This document shows positions 1 to 8,294 of a DNA stretch of 23,586 bases, one piece after another. A model generated the notes under the pieces. That model saw only the letters and a list, made by a program, of their open reading frames with translations. It searched no databases and was not told where the DNA came from. The stretch is from JAGTRI01 sp964580405 (lineage in GTDB: Archaea > Thermoproteota > Bathyarchaeia > Bathyarchaeales > DTEX01), in the NCBI GenBank assembly GCA_964580405.1, contig CAZOKM010000017.1, positions 1 through 23,586 of the forward strand. The letters are read 5' to 3'. Position 1 is the stretch's first letter. Every line of letters starts with the position of its first letter. A program made the translations under genes and the position numbers.

Positions 1-2036
1 TGCACCATCTTCACGAAGTGCCCCGCGCCCTCACCCTTGAAGAACTGCACCCCCTCAGCGACGGCAACGTCCAAGTACAACGGCAGCAGCCTCTCGTAGG
101 CCTCCCTCGTCCCCCCGACCATCAGGCAGGCTCCACTCCTCGCCCCCTCTGGACCGCCCGAGACGCCCACATCCACGAACGCTATGCCCCTTTCCTTAAG
201 TTTCTTCGCCCGTTCAATGGAATCTTTGAAGAAGGAGTTCCCGCCGTCGACGACCGTGTCACCGCTTTCCAGAAGGTCCACCAAACCGTCCTCGCCAAAC
301 AGCAACTCGTCAACAGCGTTCCCAGCGCTGACCATCAGCCACACCACTCTGGGAGGTTCAAGCAATTTCACCATTTCCTTCAGCGAGACGGCTCCGACTA
401 TGCCCTTTTCAAGTAAACCATTGGTTACTTCGACTGTCCTGTTGAACCCCACGACCCTCCACCCCTTGTCCACGAGGCTAAGCGCGAGGTTCGAGCCCAT
501 CTTCCCCAACCCGACGACGCCGAGCTCCCTCCTGAGCCCAGCCGCCCCTCGCAGGTTCCGCTCAACAACCCTCGACTCTTTCAGAACCAAGTCTTTCCCA
601 CTCTCGTACCGCTTTAGAGGGACCAGATTCTTCTTCCAGGCTCTGAGAATTGGGTCGACGAACTTCCATGATGCTTGGACTTCCTCTATGCTCACGAAGA
701 AGGTTTGGTCGCCAGCTATGCAGTCGAAGAGGAGCTTCTCGTACTCCTCGACGTACTGAGTCCTCCTCGATTCACTCTTAAAGACGCAGTTGAATCCCTT
801 CTCGCCGACCTCCGCCGCGAACCCGGGCTCCTTCGACTGGAGGAACATCTCAATCGACTCCCTCGGCTCAACGGAGAAGACTATACGACTGCCCAAATGC
901 CCCCCGAGCCCTTTCGGGCACAAACAGTGGTTTGGGTGCTTCAGGAACACAGCGACCTCCTTCCTTGGCTTCCCCAGCTTTTTACCGCTTTCCAGAATAA
1001 TGGGGACGCCTTGCCACCTCGGCGAGTCGAGGAAAGCCGCGGTTCTAAAGTAGGTTTCGGTGTCTGAGCTAGGCTTGACCCCTTCGACGTCCGTGTATCC
1101 GCTGTACTGCGCCCTGAAGGAGAGGCGGCTTGCTTCCTCGTCCGTGAACGTTCTCAGCTCTTGTAGGACCTTCGCGCGGTTCGTTCTTACGGCTTCGGCT
1201 TCGAACTTGATAGGGTTGTCCATCGTCGCCAGAGACAGCATCTGCAGGAGGTGGTTTTGCCCCACGTCCCTGAGGGCTCCAACTGAATCATAGAACCTGC
1301 CCCTCCCCTCGACCCCAATGTCCTCCAGCAGTCTTATTTCCATACGGTCGACGTACTTGTTGTTCCAGAAGCCCTCGAAGAAGGTGTTGGCGAACCTGAA
1401 GAAAAGGATGTTCTGAACCATCTCCTTGCCGAGGTAGTGGTCGACGATGTAGACCTGCTCCCGCCTGAACAGGCTGCACACGATACGGCACAGGTTCTCC
1501 GCGGATTTCAGGTCGCTGCCGAACGGCTTCTCGACGATGACCCTCGTCCACCCCTCCTCAGGCCCGCAGGGCTTCGTCAACCCCGACGCGGCGAGGTTCC
1601 TGAACGTCGGCTCGTAGAGGTTAGGCGGGACGCCTAGGTAGAAGATCTTGTTCGAGCACGTCCTCCACTCGCCGTCCACTTCGCCAAGTCTGGACGCTAG
1701 GGTTTCGAAGTCCCCTAGGTTCTTCACGAATCCCCTGTGGTAGAAGAACAGCTTCGAAAACTGTTCGGTCTCTGGGGCGGCTGCTTCCTTGATGTCCCTG
1801 TGCTCCTCGAGGACGCGCATCACGAAGTCCCTGTAGTCGCCGTCCGAGAGCTCCTTCCGGGCGAAGCCAACGACCCTGAAGAACGAGGGAATCTTACCCT
1901 TGTCAAAGAGGTGATAGAGAGCTGGAAGAACCTTCTTCGCCATAAGGTCCCCGGTCCCGCCGAAGATGACGAGGATGGTCGGGACGTTTTCCTGTCTGCC
2001 ACTTTGCTTTTCCTTTTTTAGTTTAGAAGCCTGCAA
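1..2036 (-). CDS. Fused glucose-6-phosphate dehydrogenase / 6-phosphogluconate dehydrogenase (Zwf-Gnd), 3' end outside window
   Basis: One uninterrupted frame of at least 678 codons holds two oxidative pentose phosphate enzymes. I translated it codon by codon across the junction and found no stop or frameshift. Residues about 20-475 are G6PDH: dinucleotide loop FGGTGDL (25-31), substrate motif DHYLGKE (199-205), the QNHLLQ segment with the likely catalytic His262, and RWQGVP. A linker of about 30 residues leads to a 6PGDH Rossmann domain (GLGKMG, 509-514; NRT after strand 2, typical of NADP binding), then VDGGNS, SGGPEGA and GEGAGHFVKM (Lys676) at the window edge. The C-terminal part of 6PGDH is not visible. 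No ATG lies near the N-terminus. TTG at 2036 is chosen because AAGGAG (2048-2053) lies 11 nt upstream and an in-frame stop lies further back. It follows two glycosidase genes by 95 nt. Lactonase is absent, and 6-phosphogluconolactone can hydrolyse spontaneously. Both domain assignments are firm. Confidence 0.93.
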   Translation of the reverse strand, partial: MQASKLKKEKQSGRQENVPTILVIFGGTGDLMAKKVLPALYHLFDKGKIPSFFRVVGFARKELSDGDYRDFVMRVLEEHRDIKEAAAPETEQFSKLFFYHRGFVKNLGDFETLASRLGEVDGEWRTCSNKIFYLGVPPNLYEPTFRNLAASGLTKPCGPEEGWTRVIVEKPFGSDLKSAENLCRIVCSLFRREQVYIVDHYLGKEMVQNILFFRFANTFFEGFWNNKYVDRMEIRLLEDIGVEGRGRFYDSVGALRDVGQNHLLQMLSLATMDNPIKFEAEAVRTNRAKVLQELRTFTDEEASRLSFRAQYSGYTDVEGVKPSSDTETYFRTAAFLDSPRWQGVPIILESGKKLGKPRKEVAVFLKHPNHCLCPKGLGGHLGSRIVFSVEPRESIEMFLQSKEPGFAAEVGEKGFNCVFKSESRRTQYVEEYEKLLFDCIAGDQTFFVSIEEVQASWKFVDPILRAWKKNLVPLKRYESGKDLVLKESRVVERNLRGAAGLRRELGVVGLGKMGSNLALSLVDKGWRVVGFNRTVEVTNGLLEKGIVGAVSLKEMVKLLEPPRVVWLMVSAGNAVDELLFGEDGLVDLLESGDTVVDGGNSFFKDSIERAKKLKERGIAFVDVGVSGGPEGARSGACLMVGGTREAYERLLPLYLDVAVAEGVQFFKGEGAGHFVKMV

Positions 2037-2047
2037 CTCGAAAGAAG

Positions 2048-2053
2048 CTCCTT
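2048..2053 (-). promoter_or_regulatory. Ribosome binding site deciding the TTG start of zwf-gnd
   Basis: AAGGAG on the minus strand lies 11 nt before the TTG at 2034-2036. The first ATG is residue 32, inside the dinucleotide-binding loop, so it cannot be the start. The rest of the 95-nt gap (2037-2131) is AT-rich. I see no convincing TATA box, so co-transcription with the upstream glycosidases is plausible. Confidence 0.5.
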
Positions 2054-2131
2054 GAGACTATCTTTCCACGTTATTCCTTGTTAATTTTTCCCTAAACTGG
2101 TCAGTCGTTGCATTTGTCTATTTTATTTTAT

Positions 2132-4549
2132 TCACGGATGGACGTTCGGGTTCGAGTCGTCGGGGTCGACGAGTGTTGTTGAAGCCGTGCAGCCCGCGAG
2201 CTCGAAGACGTTGGCTCCGTAGCCGTCGCCGTCCTCGTCGAGAGCGACCCTGGCGCCCTCCGCGTAGTTCACGAGGATGTACGCCGAGTGGGGCTGCAGG
2301 GTCATGTTGTAGACGTTCGTGAAGTCGTTCACCAGAACGTAGTTCAGATGCGCGGTCTCGTTCGATTCGTCGTTGTAAGCGAACGGGCTGTCCCCGGTCA
2401 ACGAGACGATCAGCGTCCTGTTCGAAGGCGTATAAGGCAGGTTCAGCTGCACGTCGATGCTCTTTTCCAGATCCCTGTTGATCAGCACAATCGAGTACCT
2501 GTCGCCGTACTTGAACGGGTAAACCGCGACCTTGGGCACGTTGACGGGGTAGCTGTGGACCATGAGCCCGTAGCTCTGGAAGTTCTCCCACATTGCGAAG
2601 TTGTTGGCTGCGTCGCCGTACGGGTTGAACGTGCCCGACGTGTAGGAGCAGTCGAGGAGCTGACCCCTCTGGAACTCGGCGTACATCTGCAGCGCGTAGT
2701 AGACGGGTCTCTTCGCGGCGTACGGGTAGTCGTCCATGAAGCCCCAGCTCCACCCGAAGCCCTGAACGTAAAACGCGTTAATCGGGTTCAGCCCGTTCTT
2801 CCTCATACTCAAGCTCTGGTCAAGAATTGCGATTGCTGCTCCTAAGCTTGTTTCCATGTCTGCCATCTCGTGATTGTAGGGCTCCCTCTCGAAGACGCCC
2901 GTCATCCCGTACTCGTAGATTCCGACATCCATTGAGGCTGGATAGTTCTCCTCGGTCATCTCCCAAAGGTACGAGGCGTACTCGTCGACGTACGCGGCTT
3001 CGCCCAGCGCCCTCCGGTACCAGACCATCTCGTTCGCTTCTGAGCTCGTCAAGCTGTCCTCGCTGTACGTGGTCTGCCTGGTCGCATAATAATTCGTGAA
3101 GTCGTGCCCGGGGAAGTAGTCAGCCACAAGCGCGAAGTCAACGCTTCCTCCGTCACGGTTGTTCGCCTCCTCGACCAAGACTTGGACGTTGCGGTTAACG
3201 TTCGAGTACCACAGCCCGATGCCTATCTTGTCAACGCTCGAGTTCCAGTACGGCGAGGACTTAGCGGTCTGAACCGCCTCTGTCACATAATTCGCGTACA
3301 CTCCCGAGTCCCAAGTCGGTCCGTTGCCGTTAACCAAGACCTCGTTGCCCAGCTCGAAATAGACTTTATCGAACTTGCCCTCCCACGACTCGTATCCTGC
3401 TGCTTCCCTCATCGCCCCGTAGACCGTGGAGTTGTCGCCATACATGTACTCCAGAAGGTCCGAAATCAGGGTCGGCTCCATCATGAAGTACTGCGAAATG
3501 ACGTACTCCGGGCACGCCCCCGTCAGCTCGCACAGCTTCAGGAACTGGTTGAAGTCGAACACGTCACCGCCGACGCTTCCGCTCCAGTCAGCGTAGTTCG
3601 CCAAGCCGAACCTGTCGCCAAAGATGTTCTCAGCGCGGAAAGAGTTGCACCCAAGCCCGCCATGTCGAAGAGTTGAGGGTCTGAGATTCTTCACCTCGTC
3701 GATGAACCGCGTGGACAGCCCCCAAGCGTTGATGCCCTCGGAGTCGTAGAACTGGGCGTCGTCAATCCACAAAGTTCCAGAAGAGAAGACCTCAATCCTT
3801 TCGGAGCTGGACTGCCCGTAGTATGGGTCAATCGGCGTGCAGTTGACGGGTATGACGAAGTCCATCTCGTAGTACCGCCACTCGTTTGTCACGGCAAAGC
3901 TCTGGGACTCGTCGTACCTGTCGTCTCCGTTCCAGAACCTGACCCTCAGCCTAACGTCCGCCGATAGACCGCTCTGTTTCATCCAGCACCCGAACTTGTA
4001 GGTCACGTTCGCGAGGAACTCCCTGCCCGACTGGTACTGCCCGAGTCTGACGGGCTCAACGTAGTTCGTAATCGTTATCTTCTGGGCGTAGCTTCCGTGG
4101 ACGCGGTTGCCTTCAGTGCTGTCATTACTGAAGGTCACGGTGCTGGCTGTGGTGTCGGTCTGCCAGTCCCCGTCAGTCCATAGGAGCCAATCGTTCGCCA
4201 TGTACCCGTAGGAGGTGCTCCTGTAGGACTCGAAGCCGTAGGTTCCCAGAAAGTTCATGTTCGGAGACGAGCTGTAGCGGGTCGAGGTTTCGGGAATCTG
4301 CAGCCCAATGCGCATGTCAGTCGACTGCCCAGAATAGAGGCTCGAAGAAACGTCTATCTGAACAAGATTAGGCTCTTCGGGTTGGTTCGCGTTGGGATTG
4401 AGGTACTCGAGTACCTTGGGAATAGCGAACGCAGCTACTATGACGATTATCGCGAGGATTGCCAGCGTTTTTCGCTTCGTTAACGAGAAAGAAGGGTCAA
4501 ATGGCACAGAACTAGATAAATATGAGGCAAAGTGGGGTTTCCTAACCAT
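2132..4549 (-). CDS. Membrane-anchored clan GH-A glycoside hydrolase, arabinofuranosidase-like, with CBM and MopE-like tail
   Basis: This 805-aa protein is predicted to act outside the cell on a polysaccharide. An N-terminal membrane segment (about 28-46) follows a basic stretch, so it is a signal anchor. Residues about 95-275 look like a CBM4/9-type jelly-roll carbohydrate-binding module. Residues about 285-640 form the TIM barrel: FELGNE (398-403) gives the acid/base Glu403 after strand 4, and IYEYG (544-548) gives the likely nucleophile Glu546. A beta domain follows (about 650-765). The C-terminus (771-805) carries DEDGDGYG and DPDDSNPNVHP, matching one copy of the MopE-type metal-binding motif common in bacterial surface proteins. 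The overall look is closest to GH51-type arabinofuranosidases, but the family is not certain because the nucleophile context differs from the usual GH51 DEWN. It starts 22 nt after the upstream glycosidase stop, so the two are probably one transcript. Confidence 0.75.
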   Translation of the reverse strand: MVRKPHFASYLSSSVPFDPSFSLTKRKTLAILAIIVIVAAFAIPKVLEYLNPNANQPEEPNLVQIDVSSSLYSGQSTDMRIGLQIPETSTRYSSSPNMNFLGTYGFESYRSTSYGYMANDWLLWTDGDWQTDTTASTVTFSNDSTEGNRVHGSYAQKITITNYVEPVRLGQYQSGREFLANVTYKFGCWMKQSGLSADVRLRVRFWNGDDRYDESQSFAVTNEWRYYEMDFVIPVNCTPIDPYYGQSSSERIEVFSSGTLWIDDAQFYDSEGINAWGLSTRFIDEVKNLRPSTLRHGGLGCNSFRAENIFGDRFGLANYADWSGSVGGDVFDFNQFLKLCELTGACPEYVISQYFMMEPTLISDLLEYMYGDNSTVYGAMREAAGYESWEGKFDKVYFELGNEVLVNGNGPTWDSGVYANYVTEAVQTAKSSPYWNSSVDKIGIGLWYSNVNRNVQVLVEEANNRDGGSVDFALVADYFPGHDFTNYYATRQTTYSEDSLTSSEANEMVWYRRALGEAAYVDEYASYLWEMTEENYPASMDVGIYEYGMTGVFEREPYNHEMADMETSLGAAIAILDQSLSMRKNGLNPINAFYVQGFGWSWGFMDDYPYAAKRPVYYALQMYAEFQRGQLLDCSYTSGTFNPYGDAANNFAMWENFQSYGLMVHSYPVNVPKVAVYPFKYGDRYSIVLINRDLEKSIDVQLNLPYTPSNRTLIVSLTGDSPFAYNDESNETAHLNYVLVNDFTNVYNMTLQPHSAYILVNYAEGARVALDEDGDGYGANVFELAGCTASTTLVDPDDSNPNVHP

Positions 4550-4571
4550 TCTCGGTCATCCCGTACGCGTT

Positions 4572-6821
4572 TTACATAGGAATTATGGAGGACACTATTT
4601 TTATAGCTACATCCTTGTCGAGGTTTTCGACGTAGAGCGCGATTCTCCCTCCGACCGCCTGAATGGATTCTGTTTTGACGACTTCTCCAGTGTACGTATT
4701 CCACCACTCGACGTTGTAGGTTCCGTTTTGGAAGCCAACAATCTCGAAGTCCACAGACTCCAAGGTTTCAATGGTTTTATTGTTAACCACACTCCACCAC
4801 GTGTGCTCCTTGTTCTGCACCCACACCATCGCAAAATCATTGTTGCACAAGCCTATGACCCTCGCCTTGCTGCTCTTCATCACAGCGTTCGTGAAAGTAA
4901 CAAAATCAATCGTGTACCAGTCGTTGCCACCGTTGTCAAGCTTAATTTCGTGCCTGCCAGCCGGAACGGAGACTGACACGTCAATGTTGTACTCGTCAAC
5001 GAAGCCGTCGTTGGCACCATCTTTGTCCACGAGGTTAACCGTCTTCGCAAGCGAGCCGTCCACGTAGATGTTCAATGCCGCGCCCGAGTTGGCGACCGAG
5101 TTCACGTGGACCACGAATTCGCCTCCGAACGTGAAGTTAACGACGAACGCGGGATTGTTCCTGAGCTCAGGATGATACGCACCATGAATGTAACCGCTGA
5201 GCTGAGAAGCATTCCCGACATTGCCATACAAGTCAACCTCGAAGACATTTGCTTCGAGTCTGCTCCAGCCCAGACTCGGGTAAACCGTCAAGTTGCACAG
5301 GTCTTCGGCACCTATCTGCGCGGGCTGAACGAACTGCACCTGCAGATTTCTCAGTTCAGCCCCGTCGGGCTTGACTCCTTTAAGGAATTTACTTAGCGCC
5401 TCGAAGTGGTAGTACAGGTTGTTCGGGTGGATGTAGGTGTCCCACCACCAAAGCATACCCGACGACGCTGCCCCAGATAGAACCGAGGACCAGATACCAT
5501 TGTGGATTTGTACTCCATCAACGTCACTCGTTGTGTACGAGTCCGCGGACCACCTCCAGTCCGCCCCGAACTCAGCCAGAACCACGGGCTCATGATACCG
5601 TTGGACCAAGTCGACAATAAGGTCGTGCACTGCGCCGCTTATGTCGAGGAAGCCCGTCGGACCGTACCTGTGCACCGTTAGGAAGTCCAAAGATTGAAGA
5701 CTGCCAAACTGCGAGTCGGAGCTCGTAGTAATCAGGTGCCCGTACGGGTCGATACTCCTAACGTATTCAGACATCTCGTTGTGCCACTGGCTGACCTCCG
5801 CGAAGTCGTAGTTGTCTGTCAACTCAACCTCGTTCCACAGTTCCCAAGCCAGAACGTTGACGCTGTACCCCCACCTCGAAACGATGTACTTCAGCCGTCT
5901 CTTAAAAAGGTCAGCTGCTTCCTCGTTGGTCCAGAAATCCGCGGAGTTGTCAAGCGGACCGCCGTTCGCCCTGTTGTACGGGTTGTCCGCCCACTGCGCC
6001 GTCTCCCCTGAGGCTTGGAGCTGCCCGTGGTTCATGAAGCACAGGAGGACGTAGATGCCCTTCTCCTCCGCCTTCTTCAGAACGTAGTCCAGCCGCCACG
6101 CCTCAGCCAAGCTGTAGCTGCCGAGCTCCGTCCACTCGATGCCGAAGGCCCACGGCGCCATCCAAATTCGTGTAATCGTTTCGCCGCTTTGGTTCATGGA
6201 AGCGAACCAGTCGTCGTAGTCGAACGTCCCCCTCGAGCTCGGCCAGCAGACGTCGTGACCCACGAAGAAGAAGGAGCTGCCGTTGTCGAACCTGAAGAAC
6301 CTGTCGTCGACGCTGCTGACCCTAACGAACCCTCTGTTGCCAGAAGAAGAAACGTCGAAAGTGTACGAATCCGTTGTATTAGTCTGTGCTCCCCTCACAA
6401 TTTTGCCAAAAAACGAGTATTCGCCGACCTCCGTGGGCGTGAACCGAACCTTCCAGAAGGGCTTACCCACCGGAGTAAGGACCTCTTGGTTCCCATTCAG
6501 ACTGCGGTTGTACTCCTGAAAGTAGAAGGCTGGAACCTCCACTGTTTGACTGCTTGGGGTCGTGAAAAAAACGGACACGTTTACCTCGCTCGGGTCGAAC
6601 GGGTTATCAATGTCGGCAGTCACGTTGATGTTGACTTCGACTGTTCCGTAAAGGGGAGCCGTTCCCTGAGTGAATCCTAGAATCGAGATATTGAGAGTCG
6701 TTTGGGAGCCCCCCATGAACGTTTGGATGATGAGGGCTGAGGAAGCTATTATCACTATTGCCACGATAGCCACAGCAATTATCACAATTTTAGAATGACC
6801 GCTTCTACGATTTTCAACCAT
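4572..6821 (-). CDS. Membrane-anchored GH5-like glycoside hydrolase with DUF5060-like N-terminal domain and CBM
   Basis: This 749-aa surface glycosidase is probably an endo-acting or mannanase/cellulase-like enzyme. A single N-terminal membrane segment (about 11-33) anchors it. Residues about 45-155 form an Ig-like domain of the DUF5060 type (key features FWKVRFTP and GEYSFFGK). The clan GH-A barrel spans about 165-480: WELWNE (326-331) supplies the acid/base Glu331, and LAEFGAD (415-421) supplies the nucleophile Glu417. Aromatic residues (WWWDTY) follow, as expected for strand 8. Residues about 560-650 resemble a carbohydrate-binding jelly roll. Residues about 660-745 (WWNTYTGEV) resemble the small beta domain that often closes such enzymes. 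It is the first gene of a minus-strand series leading into the second glycosidase and Zwf-Gnd. The substrate cannot be read from the sequence. Clan membership is firm, family 5 less so. Confidence 0.8.
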   Translation of the reverse strand: MVENRRSGHSKIVIIAVAIVAIVIIASSALIIQTFMGGSQTTLNISILGFTQGTAPLYGTVEVNINVTADIDNPFDPSEVNVSVFFTTPSSQTVEVPAFYFQEYNRSLNGNQEVLTPVGKPFWKVRFTPTEVGEYSFFGKIVRGAQTNTTDSYTFDVSSSGNRGFVRVSSVDDRFFRFDNGSSFFFVGHDVCWPSSRGTFDYDDWFASMNQSGETITRIWMAPWAFGIEWTELGSYSLAEAWRLDYVLKKAEEKGIYVLLCFMNHGQLQASGETAQWADNPYNRANGGPLDNSADFWTNEEAADLFKRRLKYIVSRWGYSVNVLAWELWNEVELTDNYDFAEVSQWHNEMSEYVRSIDPYGHLITTSSDSQFGSLQSLDFLTVHRYGPTGFLDISGAVHDLIVDLVQRYHEPVVLAEFGADWRWSADSYTTSDVDGVQIHNGIWSSVLSGAASSGMLWWWDTYIHPNNLYYHFEALSKFLKGVKPDGAELRNLQVQFVQPAQIGAEDLCNLTVYPSLGWSRLEANVFEVDLYGNVGNASQLSGYIHGAYHPELRNNPAFVVNFTFGGEFVVHVNSVANSGAALNIYVDGSLAKTVNLVDKDGANDGFVDEYNIDVSVSVPAGRHEIKLDNGGNDWYTIDFVTFTNAVMKSSKARVIGLCNNDFAMVWVQNKEHTWWSVVNNKTIETLESVDFEIVGFQNGTYNVEWWNTYTGEVVKTESIQAVGGRIALYVENLDKDVAIKIVSSIIPM

Positions 6822-6923
6822 GACAGAGACCTATCTCATATTATCCTTAAATCATATTTGAAATTATTAGAAAAAACATTTAACCAAAAACACACCCTAT
6901 CCTGTAGGATGTGGTGATTAATC
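6822..6923. promoter_or_regulatory. Divergent promoter region between glycosidase block and flavodoxin gene
   Basis: This 102-nt AT-rich spacer separates divergent genes. For the plus strand, a TATA-like CATTTAACC (about 6877-6885) is followed by a palindrome, ATCCTGTAGGAT (6899-6910; 5-bp arms, 2-nt centre), about where transcription should begin. GGTGA (6913-6917) then lies 6 nt before the ATG. On the minus strand, GATTTAAG (6846-6853) lies only 25-32 nt before the glycosidase ATG, which would give a nearly leaderless transcript. All assignments rest on position and composition. Confidence 0.45.
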
Positions 6924-7388
6924 ATGGTACAAGTATTGGTCCTCTATTATTCGTGTACAGGTAGAACCGAAACCTTAGCGAAAGCTATAGCTGAAGGAGT
7001 TAACAAAGTCGCTGGGGCGTCAGCTTCGTTGAAGCGCGTCGACTTTGCCACGGTCTACGACTTCATCTCGTGCGACGCCGTGGCCTTCGGGTCGCCCAAC
7101 TACTTCAGCTACATGGCGGGGCTGATGAAGGACTTCTTCGACAAAGCCCTCAGCATCCGCGAAAAAGTAACAGGAAAACCAGCGTTCGCCTTCACCTCGG
7201 GGGGAAGCGACAGCGACACCGCGCTGCAGAGCTTGGAAAGGATGATTTCGTCCTTTAAGCTAGAGAAAATATCGGACGGCGTAATATCCTCGGGAGCACC
7301 AACAAAAGAAGACTTAGAGAAATGTAGAAAGCACGGAGAAGCCCTAGCCAAAGCAGCGCTCAAAAGGGCTGAACCGCCAAAAGAATAA
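6924..7388 (+). CDS. Flavodoxin-like / WrbA-type FMN protein
   Basis: This 154-aa single-domain flavodoxin-fold protein probably binds FMN and carries electrons or reduces quinones or related substrates in the cytoplasm. The phosphate-binding loop YYSCTGRTETLA (residues 8-19) follows the first beta strand directly, as in flavodoxins. The FGSPNYFSYMAG segment matches the second FMN loop of the WrbA/NADPH-dependent reductase group, and AFTSGGSDSD is the third. Length is typical. A clear GGTGA ribosome binding site lies 6 nt upstream of the ATG. A 12-bp palindrome straddles the probable transcription start, so repression by a homodimeric regulator is possible (inference). The downstream kinase gene has its own RBS after 79 nt. 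Physiological partner unknown. Confidence 0.85.
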   Translation: MVQVLVLYYSCTGRTETLAKAIAEGVNKVAGASASLKRVDFATVYDFISCDAVAFGSPNYFSYMAGLMKDFFDKALSIREKVTGKPAFAFTSGGSDSDTALQSLERMISSFKLEKISDGVISSGAPTKEDLEKCRKHGEALAKAALKRAEPPKE

Positions 7389-7467
7389 TCATCATAACGC
7401 ATCATTCGGACTGGATGAATAATTTATTAGGACGCTAATCCAATTTCATTGAATAAGGTGTTAATTG

Positions 7468-7968
7468 ATGAGAATCGCACTGTGCGGTTATCTCGGTTCG
7501 GGATGCACCGAAGTGGCAGAGGTTCTAGCCAGCGAGTTCGGTCTCCAAACGTTCAACACGAGCAAAATCCTCGAGTCGGTGAAGAACTTCGACTCCCTGA
7601 GCAGGTCGGGCGAAATAGACATGGACGAGGTCGTCACGAAGAAACTGGACGACATCCTGAAAAGCGACAACGTCATCATCGAGGGAAGGTCGGCCTTCCT
7701 CGCCCTGAACACGAAGGGCATCATAAAGGTATTCCTCAACACCCCCATCGAGGACAGAATAAAGCACGTGGCGGAAAGAAGAGGAATACGGGCCGACAAA
7801 GCCAAGGACGACATTAGAAGAAGCGACGAAGAAAGGAACCACCTCCTCCAAAGGTCACTGGGCAAGGACTGTGTGGACGTAACAGCCTACGACTTCACGC
7901 TGAACACGAGCTCAAAAACGTACTCAAGAGTCGCCAAGACGATAGCCGACATCATAAGAAACCTGTAA
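7468..7968 (+). CDS. Cytidylate-kinase-like P-loop nucleotide kinase
   Basis: This 166-aa P-loop kinase is of the cytidylate kinase-like (AAA_18/Cytidylate_kin2) type, expected to phosphorylate a nucleoside monophosphate or related small substrate. The Walker A region is GYLGSGCTEVA near the N-terminus. IIEGRSAF sits where the Walker B/substrate strand should be, and the arginine-rich lid region (HVAERRGIRADKAKDDIRRSDEER) matches the lid of CMP kinases. The ATG at 7468 is preferred over the TTG at 7465 because GGTG (7457-7460) gives a 7-nt spacing. A TATA-like ATTTATTAGG lies about 40 nt upstream. The Gly-Ser-Gly-Cys-Thr form of the loop is slightly unusual but keeps all key positions. Exact substrate unproven. 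Confidence 0.8.
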   Translation: MRIALCGYLGSGCTEVAEVLASEFGLQTFNTSKILESVKNFDSLSRSGEIDMDEVVTKKLDDILKSDNVIIEGRSAFLALNTKGIIKVFLNTPIEDRIKHVAERRGIRADKAKDDIRRSDEERNHLLQRSLGKDCVDVTAYDFTLNTSSKTYSRVAKTIADIIRNL

Positions 7969-8294
7969 CAAATCGCCAACCAAAAATTCGGGCTCCGAAC
8001 AAACAAACCAATCCATAATTAATTCTGTTCAATCCACAGACCAATTACAAATTTGGTCAAACGGTTCTGAAGCCCGTAGAACAAACGCGCTTCAAAACGG
8101 ACAATTCTTCATAAACTCTAGCATTGTTACACAAAATTAAAACTCGAATGTCACACAAATCAGACCAGATGATTTCAGAATTTGCGCCCCAAAACAACAG
8201 AAAATTTGCGCCGCAAATCAGACGCGTCTTCACGGATTCAGTGTCATCACTCAAATGGATTTTTGAAAGGAAAAAACCACTCATTTTCTAGCCT
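7969..8294. other. 326-nt AT-rich intergenic region with short repeats
   Basis: This gap lies between the convergent ends of the kinase and MarC genes. It holds an interrupted inverted repeat GACCAA...TTGGTC (8039-8058) and two direct copies of AATTTGCGCC (8179-8188 and 8203-8212). The second copy is part of a perfect palindrome, TTTGCGCCGCAAA (8205-8217). A 75-codon minus-strand frame (8057-8284) crosses it, but its composition and the repeat-derived residues argue against coding. I see no tRNA or known RNA. Confidence 0.4.

Noticed and set aside
8057..8284. 75-codon minus-strand frame in the AT-rich gap
   Set aside because: Its residues partly derive from the direct repeats, composition is non-coding, and no RBS or family features are visible.
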